Shown here piece after piece: positions 1 through 5,998 of a DNA stretch of 9,158 nucleotides; positions within the stretch are counted from its first letter, which is position 1; every line of letters starts with the position of its first letter. Made by a program: the position numbers and the translations under genes. Under the pieces are notes generated by a model. The model ran no database searches, was not told the origin of the DNA, and saw only the letters and a list, made by a program, of their open reading frames with translations. The stretch lies in the NCBI RefSeq assembly GCF_036985595.1, contig NZ_BTPU01000064.1:1-9158 (forward strand), written 5' to 3'. The stretch is from Vallitalea maricola (GTDB lineage: Bacteria; Bacillota; Clostridia; Lachnospirales; Vallitaleaceae).

Positions 1-162
1 TTATAATGCAAAAATATATCTGTGGGCGTTAAGGTTTAACTTAAGGGATATAATATTTGAATAGGCAGTACATAGTGATATCTTCGTATTATTAGAAAAT
101 CTAGTAAGAAAATAAGAAGTTTTAGACTATGCAAAAATTGTAACATTTTAAGTTGAACATGA

Positions 163-210
163 AAGATAATTTCTTCAATAACTGATTGGGTGTGATACAG
201 AAATTATCTT
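163..210. repeat. 12-bp perfect inverted repeat in the rnj leader
   Basis: AAGATAATTTCT (163-174) is exactly complementary to AGAAATTATCTT (199-210), with a 24-base loop. The right arm ends 8 bases before the rnj Shine-Dalgarno sequence, so in RNA this would be a hairpin just upstream of the ribosome binding site. No T-run follows, so it is not an intrinsic terminator. Upstream, a TATAAT at 49-54 is the best -10 candidate in positions 1-231, but it lacks a convincing -35. I see nothing else in that stretch. The repeat is certain; a regulatory role is inference. Confidence 0.65.
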
Positions 211-231
211 AATAATTTAGGAGGTGTCAGT

Positions 232-1893
232 TTGACAAAAAAACAAGCAAAACTTAAAATTATACCTTTAGGCGGACTTGAGCAAATAGGTATGAATATT
301 ACTGCTTTTGAATATAACGATGAAATTATTGTTGTTGATTGCGGTATAGCGTTTCCAGAAGATGAAATGTTAGGGATAGATCTTGTAATCCCAGATGTAA
401 CATACCTAAAGGATAACATTGAGAAGGTAAAGGGTATTGTCCTAACTCATGGACATGAAGATCATATTGGAGCATTACCTTATGTTCTTCGTGATGTTAA
501 TGTGCCTGTTTATGGTACAAGACTTACCATTGGGTTAGTAGAGAATAAATTAAAGGAGCATAATATGTTAAAAAGCGTTAAAAGAAAATGTATTATGCCT
601 GGTCAATCTATTACATTAGGTTCTTTTAGGATAGAGTTTATCAGAACTAATCATAGTATAGCCGATGCGGTAGCACTAGCTATAACTACACCTGTTGGTG
701 TTGTAATACATTCAGGGGATTTTAAGATTGACTATACACCTATTAGAGGAGAAGCTATCAATCTTCAAAGATTTGCTGAGTTAGGTAGAAAAGGTGTACT
801 TTTGTTTATGGCAGATAGTACCAATGTTGAAAGAAAAGGTTACACTATGTCTGAAAGAACTGTAGGAGAATCATTAGATAATATATTCTTAGATTCTGAT
901 CAAAAGAGAATAATAGTAGCCACATTTGCTTCTAATGTTGATAGAGTACAGCAAATCATTTGGACAGCCGAAAAATTCAATAGAAAAGTTGTTGTTGAAG
1001 GAAGAAGTATGATTAATGTAGTTAAGACAGCTATTGAATTAGGCTATTTGAAAGTTCCAGATAAAATGATGATTGGCGTAGAGGATATTAATAAGTATAA
1101 AGATGGACAATTAGTCATTATTACTACTGGAAGTCAAGGAGAAGCAATGGCAGCATTATCTAGAATGGCTTCATCTGTACACAGAAAGATAGAGATTAAG
1201 CCAGGAGATAAAATTATATTTAGTTCTAAGCCAATTCCAGGAAATGAAAAAACAGTTTCAAAAGTGATAAATGATTTATATAGAAAAGGTGCAGAAGTAA
1301 TCTGCGAAGATACCCATGTTTCAGGACATGCGTTGCAAGAAGAGTTGAAATTACTTCATACATTGGTTAAACCAAGATATTTTATCCCTGTACATGGTGA
1401 ATATAGACATTTAGTAAAACATGCTGAATTAGCTGAGAGCATTGGCATGAAAAAAGATAATATATTTATACTTTCTAGTGGAGACGTCCTAGAAATTAAC
1501 AAAGAGGGCGGAAAGGTAACTGGTAAAGTACCTGCAGAACAAATTCTAGTTGATGGTCTAGGAGTTGGAGATGTTGGAAATATAGTTTTAAGAGATAGAC
1601 AGAAACTTTCACAAGATGGATTATTAATAGTTGTTGTTACTTTACAAAAACAGACTGGACAAATATTGTGTGGTCCTGATATAATATCAAGAGGATTTGT
1701 TTATGTTAGAGAATCAGAAGATTTAATGCTGGAAGCTAGAAAAGTTGTTAAAGAAGCATTAGATCAATGTAATAAAAAGAGAATAACTGATTGGTCTAAG
1801 ATAAAAGGTGTAGTAAGGGATGCTCTAAGAGACTATTTGTGGTCACAAACAAAAAGAAGTCCTATGATTTTACCAATTATAATGGAAGTTTAG
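232..1893 (+). CDS. rnj: Ribonuclease J (metallo-beta-lactamase/beta-CASP RNase)
   Basis: RNase J combines 5'-3' exonuclease and endonuclease activity in mRNA decay and rRNA/RNA maturation in the cytoplasm. The 553 residues match the usual length of about 555. The zinc-binding motif HGHEDH lies at residues 73-78 (H73, H75, D77, H78). It is followed by the NHSIAD and HSGDFK motifs, a beta-CASP domain with DSTN, then HVSGHA and PVHGEYRHL, and a C-terminal region as in the family. The start is TTG at 232, chosen because AGGAGGTG lies 5 bases upstream (219-226) and the protein begins at the expected K/I-rich strand before PLGGLEQIG. A YlbF-family gene follows after 58 bases with no visible terminator, so the two may be cotranscribed. 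Whether this is RNase J1, J2 or the only RNase J cannot be told from one gene. Confidence 0.95.
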   Translation: MTKKQAKLKIIPLGGLEQIGMNITAFEYNDEIIVVDCGIAFPEDEMLGIDLVIPDVTYLKDNIEKVKGIVLTHGHEDHIGALPYVLRDVNVPVYGTRLTIGLVENKLKEHNMLKSVKRKCIMPGQSITLGSFRIEFIRTNHSIADAVALAITTPVGVVIHSGDFKIDYTPIRGEAINLQRFAELGRKGVLLFMADSTNVERKGYTMSERTVGESLDNIFLDSDQKRIIVATFASNVDRVQQIIWTAEKFNRKVVVEGRSMINVVKTAIELGYLKVPDKMMIGVEDINKYKDGQLVIITTGSQGEAMAALSRMASSVHRKIEIKPGDKIIFSSKPIPGNEKTVSKVINDLYRKGAEVICEDTHVSGHALQEELKLLHTLVKPRYFIPVHGEYRHLVKHAELAESIGMKKDNIFILSSGDVLEINKEGGKVTGKVPAEQILVDGLGVGDVGNIVLRDRQKLSQDGLLIVVVTLQKQTGQILCGPDIISRGFVYVRESEDLMLEARKVVKEALDQCNKKRITDWSKIKGVVRDALRDYLWSQTKRSPMILPIIMEV

Positions 1894-1951
1894 ACTATAA
1901 AAAAATAGATTAAATTGATATTTTTATTCGATATTGAGAGGATGCTAATTT

Positions 1952-2296
1952 GTGGATTATATAAAAGAAACAAAGATATTTGTTGAGAAAATTAAACATT
2001 TAAAAGAATATACTGATTATCAAAATTGCAAGAATGTAATAGAATCTAATCCACAGTTACTAGAAAAAGTTAGTGAATACAAGAAGAAGTCTTTTAATAT
2101 CCATATAGAATATGGTGATGGTTCTTTTGAATGTTATGAAAATATGTTAAAACTTAACAAGGAATATAATGAAATTATTGGACAACCAGAAGTTAAGAAA
2201 TTTCTTGAAGCTGAAAATAAATTAGCAAAAGTGATTGCAGAGGTTTATGACCTTATAGCAAAAGAAATTAATTTCAATATTTCATTCATTGAATAA
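1952..2296 (+). CDS. YlbF/YmcA-family protein
   Basis: A small, mostly helical, charged protein of 114 residues with the features of the YlbF/YmcA (DUF964) family: an N-terminal helix, a central segment with asparagine/proline (IESNPQLLEKVSEYKKKSF), and a C-terminal helix after GQPEVKKFLEAENKLAKVI. In Bacillus subtilis, YlbF, YmcA and YaaT form a complex that steers RNase Y and affects sporulation, competence and biofilm formation. Its position directly after RNase J suggests a role in RNA decay here too, but that is inference. The start is GTG at 1952, with GAGAGGA at 1936-1942 as ribosome binding site. No signal peptide, membrane segment or catalytic motif is visible. Assignment between YlbF, YmcA and a third paralogue is open. 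Confidence 0.75.
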   Translation: MDYIKETKIFVEKIKHLKEYTDYQNCKNVIESNPQLLEKVSEYKKKSFNIHIEYGDGSFECYENMLKLNKEYNEIIGQPEVKKFLEAENKLAKVIAEVYDLIAKEINFNISFIE

Positions 2297-2374
2297 ATCC
2301 GTTGATGCTACATTTAAACTATAAAACTACTTGAAACTTAATACGGATTGAGTTAACCAGGAAGGTGACAAAAT

Positions 2375-3445
2375 ATGAAAAAGAAAAAAGGATTATTAAT
2401 AGGGTTACATGCTTTATCAAAAGTTGTAATATTGATTGTGGCCGTATTGATTATATTTTTTGCAGGTAAAAAAGTATATGATTACTCTTATAAATTAATG
2501 GCTAAAACTCCCGCAGAAGATATAGTTGTTAAAACAGTGGACATAAAAGTACCAAAAGGTACTTCATCAAAAGAAATTGCAAAGATATTGCATGATAATG
2601 GATTAATAAAAAATACTTATTATTTTCTATTCTATTCTAAGCTTTCTGGTAAAGAGAATAAATTCCAGTATGGTGACTATACACTGAATACGGGAATGAC
2701 AGATGAAGAAATCGCTAATATATTAACAACTCAAGGAGCAAAGAAGGAAACGATAAAGTTTACTATACCAGAAGGTTATACAGTTGCACAAATAGCCAAA
2801 AAATTGGCTAAGGAAAATATATGTAAAGAATCTGAATTTTTGGATGCTGTTAATAACGTATCTTATGATTATAAGTTTATTGATGAAGTACCAGATAGAA
2901 ACTTAAAATTACAAGGCTATCTATTCCCATCTACTTATGAGATATATACTGATGCAACTGCTAAAGATATTGTTAGTATCATGTTAAAACAATTTGATAA
3001 AGTTTTCAAAGATGAATATTATGAAAGAGCAAAAGCATTGGGTTATGAGATAGATGAAATAATAACTATTGCATCTATTATTGAAAGAGAAGTAAGAGTT
3101 GATTCTGAAAGAGAATTAGTTTCTGGGGTAATATATAATAGATTAAAGAAACCTATGAAACTACAAATGTGTTCAACTGTCATGTATGCTCTTGACAAGC
3201 CTAGAGAAAGATTGTTATATTCAGATTTGGAGATTGAATCACCATACAATACTTATATGAACCCTGGACTACCTGTTGGACCTATTTCTAATCCAGGTCA
3301 GCGTTCAATAGAAGCAGCTCTTTATCCAACTGAGAGTGATTATTTTTATTTCTCTCTCAAGAATGCAGAGACTGGAGAACATGAATTTAATAAATCTTTA
3401 GATGCTCATAATAAAGTTAAAGGTAAATTACAAAAAGAATTTTAA
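2375..3445 (+). CDS. mltG: Endolytic murein transglycosylase MltG (YceG-like)
   Basis: MltG cleaves nascent glycan strands at the outer face of the membrane and is thought to set their length during peptidoglycan synthesis. The 356-residue protein has a lysine-rich N-terminus, one membrane anchor at about residues 16-31 (VVILIVAVLIIFFAG), and a LysM-like part (about 50-145, including IPEGYTVAQIAKKL). The catalytic YceG domain follows, with the family glutamate in ASIIEREV (E237), then IYNRLKKPMKLQMCSTVMYAL and SPYNTYMNPGLPVGPISNPG. The ATG at 2375 follows a GGAAGGTGA ribosome binding site. It lies 78 bases after the YlbF-family gene. In B. subtilis the homologue yrrL precedes yrrM and yrrN/O, and the same neighbours follow here. 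A MITE-like repeat begins 18 bases after the stop. Confidence 0.93.
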   Translation: MKKKKGLLIGLHALSKVVILIVAVLIIFFAGKKVYDYSYKLMAKTPAEDIVVKTVDIKVPKGTSSKEIAKILHDNGLIKNTYYFLFYSKLSGKENKFQYGDYTLNTGMTDEEIANILTTQGAKKETIKFTIPEGYTVAQIAKKLAKENICKESEFLDAVNNVSYDYKFIDEVPDRNLKLQGYLFPSTYEIYTDATAKDIVSIMLKQFDKVFKDEYYERAKALGYEIDEIITIASIIEREVRVDSERELVSGVIYNRLKKPMKLQMCSTVMYALDKPRERLLYSDLEIESPYNTYMNPGLPVGPISNPGQRSIEAALYPTESDYFYFSLKNAETGEHEFNKSLDAHNKVKGKLQKEF

Positions 3446-3463
3446 TTTTACTATACAATAAAA

Positions 3464-3606
3464 AAAGGGCTGTCTCATAATACATTTTACTTTAATATAC
3501 TAGTAAGATAGACTCTGTTTGATGGTAAGTTAGGTCTTAAAAGACGTAGCGCAGACCCTTTTAAACAGAATGTATAAAAAGTAGATGTATTTTGAGACAG
3601 TCCTTT
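3464..3606. mobile_element. MITE-like element with terminal inverted repeats
   Basis: The left end AAAGGGCTGTCTCATAATAC (from 3464, continuing to 3490) and the reverse complement of the right end, AAAGGACTGTCTCAAAATAC (from 3606 back to 3581), differ at only a few positions over about 26 bases. Inside, a second pair of arms (ACTCTGTTT 3512-3520 and AAACAGAAT 3563-3571) and a core hairpin (GGTCT/AGACC) make the element a nested foldback. GGGCTGTCTCA ends occur on transposons of low-GC Firmicutes, as I recall, so a transposase supplied in trans is likely. There is no coding capacity and no certain target duplication. It fills the mltG-trmR gap and its RNA fold could attenuate readthrough. The trmR ribosome binding site lies just outside it. 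Confidence 0.75.
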
Positions 3607-3632
3607 AAATTAAGTTTATAAGGAGTTAAACA

Positions 3633-4280
3633 ATGAGTGAAATCACTTATAAATATATAAGAGACTACCTAATGGCTATAGAACCAGATGACGACATTAT
3701 TATTCGTACCATTAGGAAAGATGCTCTCAATAATAATGTTCCTATAATTAAATCTGAAGTGAAGAATTTGTTAAAATGGATATTAGCTACTAGTAAACCA
3801 AGAAAAGTATTGGAAATTGGTACTGCGGTAGCTTATTCTTCAATAATTATGAGTGATTTTATTGATACAGATGGTTGTATAACTACTATTGAGAGGTCAA
3901 AAGACATGATTAAGAAAGCTAAAGAAAATATAAGAAAAGCGGGTAAAGAAGACGTTATAACATTGTTAGAAGGGGATGCCAGTGATATACTATCTTCTAT
4001 TGATGATACTTTTGATGTTATATTTATGGATGCCGCAAAAGGTCAGTATTTAACTTTTTTACCAGAATGTCTTAGATTACTGAAAAAAGGTGGTATACTT
4101 ATATGTGATAATGTTCTTCAAAATGGTACAGTAGCAAAATCAAGATTTAGTGTTCCAAGAAGGCAAAGAACAATACACAATCGTATAAGAGAATTTTTAT
4201 GGGAATTGAATCATAATAAAAATTTTCAAACATCAATACTTCCTATTGCTGATGGAGTAACACTTAGTTATAAAAAATAG
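3633..4280 (+). CDS. trmR: tRNA 5-hydroxyuridine O-methyltransferase TrmR (YrrM-like)
   Basis: This is an S-adenosylmethionine-dependent O-methyltransferase of the catechol-O-methyltransferase-like family, 215 residues. The SAM motif VLEIGTAVAYSS is at residues 59-70, the ribose-contacting acidic residue is in TTIERS (E87), and FMDAAKGQY (D133) and CDN (D159, N160) are at the positions of metal ligands in the family. In B. subtilis the equivalent gene (yrrM/trmR) methylates 5-hydroxyuridine at the wobble position 34 of tRNA to give 5-methoxyuridine. Assignment to TrmR rather than a generic O-methyltransferase rests on the neighbours: mltG before it and a TrhP-type U32 gene 38 bases after it, which would make the substrate base. 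The ATG at 3633 follows AAGGAG (3620-3625). The MITE-like element just upstream may separate it from the mltG transcript. Confidence 0.85.
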   Translation: MSEITYKYIRDYLMAIEPDDDIIIRTIRKDALNNNVPIIKSEVKNLLKWILATSKPRKVLEIGTAVAYSSIIMSDFIDTDGCITTIERSKDMIKKAKENIRKAGKEDVITLLEGDASDILSSIDDTFDVIFMDAAKGQYLTFLPECLRLLKKGGILICDNVLQNGTVAKSRFSVPRRQRTIHNRIREFLWELNHNKNFQTSILPIADGVTLSYKK

Positions 4281-4318
4281 TAATCAATTAATTATAGCTT
4301 TGAGAGGAGAGGCAAACA

Positions 4319-5554
4319 TTGAATAAACCTGAATTACTAATACCTGCAGGAAGCTTAGAAAATTTAGAAGTAGCTGTTCTATATGGTGCTGATGCAGTAT
4401 ATATAGGAGGACAACATTTTGGATTGAGAGCAAAAGCAAAAAACTTTTCTATGGAACAAATGAAAGAAGGCATTGAATTTGCTCATAAACATAATGTTAA
4501 AGTTTATGTAACTGCTAATATAATTGCTCATAACGATGATATTGATAAAGTTTATGAGTATTTTGAGGAAATAAAAGAAATAAAACCAGATGCATTGATT
4601 ATTGCTGATCCTGGGATTTTAACTATTGCCCAGGAAATGTTACCAGACATGGAGATACATCTAAGTACCCAAGCTAATAATACTAATTATAAAAGCGTTA
4701 ATTTTTGGCATAAACTTGGTGTTAAGAGGGTAGTCGTTGCTCGTGAACTATCCTTTAAAGAAATAAAGCAAATTAAGGAAAATAGCCCTGACACTCTAGA
4801 TATAGAAGCCTTTGTACATGGAGCTATGTGTATATCTTATTCAGGAAGATGCCTATTAAGTAACTATATGGCTGGTAGAGATGCTAATAAAGGCGAATGT
4901 ACACATCCTTGCAGATGGCAATATCATCTAGTAGAGGAAACTCGTCCTAACGAATATATGCCTGTTTATGAAAATGAAAGAGGTACTTATGTCTATAATT
5001 CAAAAGATCTATGTATGTTAGAATATGTTCCTGAACTTATTGATGCTGGTGTTGGTAGTTTCAAAATAGAGGGCAGGATGAAAACACAATTATATGTTGC
5101 AACTGTCACAAGAACATATAGAAAAGCAATTGATGATTATTTTGAAGATGAATCCAAATATAGAAATAATATTCCTTATTACTTGGATGAAATTAAGAAG
5201 TGTACTCATAGAAAGTTTACAACAGGTTTTTATTTTAAACGACCAGATGAAAATGAACAGATATATAATAGTAATACTTATATAAGAAGTTATACTTTTA
5301 TTGGTAAGGTAATAGAGTATAACTCTGAGGAACAGATAGTTACTATACAACAGAGAAATAAGTTTTGTGTAGGAGACCAAGTAGAGTTAATGGCTACAGA
5401 TGGTGAGAATTATGTAACTACCATTAAAGAAATGTGGGATGAAGAAGGAAACTTAGTTGAAAGCGCTCCTCATCCTAAACAAGTTATAAGGTTTAAAACC
5501 CATAAAGAATTTCCTAAAAACACAATAATTAGATTAAAAAGTAAAGAATTTTAG
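4319..5554 (+). CDS. trhP: U32-family tRNA hydroxylation protein TrhP (YrrN/YrrO-like)
   Basis: A 411-residue protein with the U32 signature EAFVHGAMCISYSGRCLLS (residues 163-181) on a TIM-barrel-like N-terminal part (LIPAGSLENLEVAVLYGADAVYIGG is typical), then a C-terminal beta-rich extension. C171, C178, C194/C198 and C232 are spaced like the iron-sulfur ligands of U32 proteins. Although often labelled peptidase or collagenase, this subfamily (YrrN/YrrO, TrhP) is known to hydroxylate uridine 34 of tRNA using prephenate-dependent chemistry. The gene upstream encodes the methyltransferase that would finish 5-methoxyuridine. The start is TTG at 4319 with AGGAGAGG at 4305-4312. B. subtilis has two such genes in tandem (yrrN, yrrO); only one is present here, and its length resembles the longer YrrO type. 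sigK follows after 69 bases. Confidence 0.87.
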   Translation: MNKPELLIPAGSLENLEVAVLYGADAVYIGGQHFGLRAKAKNFSMEQMKEGIEFAHKHNVKVYVTANIIAHNDDIDKVYEYFEEIKEIKPDALIIADPGILTIAQEMLPDMEIHLSTQANNTNYKSVNFWHKLGVKRVVVARELSFKEIKQIKENSPDTLDIEAFVHGAMCISYSGRCLLSNYMAGRDANKGECTHPCRWQYHLVEETRPNEYMPVYENERGTYVYNSKDLCMLEYVPELIDAGVGSFKIEGRMKTQLYVATVTRTYRKAIDDYFEDESKYRNNIPYYLDEIKKCTHRKFTTGFYFKRPDENEQIYNSNTYIRSYTFIGKVIEYNSEEQIVTIQQRNKFCVGDQVELMATDGENYVTTIKEMWDEEGNLVESAPHPKQVIRFKTHKEFPKNTIIRLKSKEF

Positions 5555-5561
5555 GTGGAAA

Positions 5562-5591
5562 GGCACTTTCTGAGTATTTTTTTCATAAACT
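5562..5591 (+). promoter_or_regulatory. Possible sigma-E-type promoter of sigK
   Basis: CATAAACT (5584-5591) matches the sigma-E -10 consensus CATACAnT at all but one position. GGCACTTT, 14 bases upstream (5562-5569), is a partial match to the -35 element GTCATATT. The predicted start near 5598 leaves about ten bases before the sigK ribosome binding site. Early sigK transcription in the mother cell is known to depend on sigma-E, which fits. The match is by eye and the region is AT-rich, so it is tentative. Confidence 0.35.
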
Positions 5592-5608
5592 GTTATGAAT
5601 ACATATTT

Positions 5609-5615
5609 AGAGGTG
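5609..5615 (+). promoter_or_regulatory. Ribosome binding site that fixes the sigK start
   Basis: AGAGGTG ends 8 bases before an in-frame TTG at 5624. The longer reading frame opens with GTG at 5555, directly abutting the trhP stop, and I see only a weak GAAAGG-like site near it, downstream of that GTG. The TTG is therefore the best-supported start of sigK. Confidence 0.65.
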
Positions 5616-5623
5616 CTTTTGTT

Positions 5624-5998
5624 TTGCTATTCAATTTTTTAACATTCATTTTACCAGGGTTCTACTTTACAACATCTCAATCATTCCCTAAACCATTGTC
5701 AAGTGATGAAGAAAGGGAATATTTAATTAAGTGTAAAGATGGAGATATGCAAGCGAGGAATATTTTAATTGAGAGGAATTTACGCTTAGTTGCTCATATA
5801 GTTAAAAAATATAATACTACAGACAGAGATATGGATGATCTAATATCTATCGGAACAATAGGTTTAATAAAAGCAATTACAACCTTTAATATAGATAAAG
5901 GTACAAGGCTGGCTACTTATGCTGCTAGATGTATAGAGAATGCTATCCATACCAAAAGACGCATCAAGCTTATTGTATGGATAGCCCTTATTATTTAG
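5624..5998 (+). CDS. sigK: RNA polymerase sigma-K factor, N-terminal part (interrupted)
   Basis: Sigma-K drives late mother-cell transcription during sporulation. Residues 1-106 are clearly sigma-K: a hydrophobic N-terminus (LFNFLTFILPGFYF), the hallmark FPKPLSSDEEREYL, then NLRLVAHIVKKY and DLISIGTIGLIKA and KGTRLATYAARCIEN of region 2. After N106 (codon 5939-5941) the expected EILMHLR is replaced by 18 unrelated residues and a stop at 5998. The product therefore lacks the rest of region 2.4, region 3 and region 4 and cannot be a working sigma factor. The break falls where the B. subtilis gene is split into spoIVCB and spoIIIC by the skin element, as I recall it. The start is the TTG at 5624 with AGAGGTG upstream. 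The hydrophobic leader suggests a pro-sequence removed by SpoIVFB, though it is shorter than in B. subtilis. The 3' half should lie beyond the window. Confidence 0.92.
   Translation: MLFNFLTFILPGFYFTTSQSFPKPLSSDEEREYLIKCKDGDMQARNILIERNLRLVAHIVKKYNTTDRDMDDLISIGTIGLIKAITTFNIDKGTRLATYAARCIENAIHTKRRIKLIVWIALII

Noticed and set aside
2296..2349. Inverted repeat AATCCGT/ACGGATT between the YlbF-family gene and mltG
   Set aside because: Seven base pairs around a 40-base loop and no T-run; too weak for a terminator or operator claim.
5090..5380. Minus-strand frame of 96 codons inside trhP
   Set aside because: Shadow of the well-supported trhP gene; hydrophobic, low-complexity translation and no ribosome binding site.
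5582..5609. Alternative sigma-E-like pair TTCATAAA / CATATTTA before sigK
   Set aside because: The -10 would overlap the sigK ribosome binding site (5609-5615), so the transcript would start after it and leave almost no leader; the pair 5562-5591 fits better.
5555..5623. GTG at 5555 as the sigK start
   Set aside because: It abuts the trhP stop without a good Shine-Dalgarno site and adds 23 residues that precede the usual sigma-K N-terminus; AGAGGTG favours the TTG at 5624.
5942..5998. The 18-residue tail of truncated sigma-K as a functional extension
   Set aside because: It is the plus-strand reading of the element edge, including the inverted repeat, and resembles no sigma region; a by-product of the insertion.
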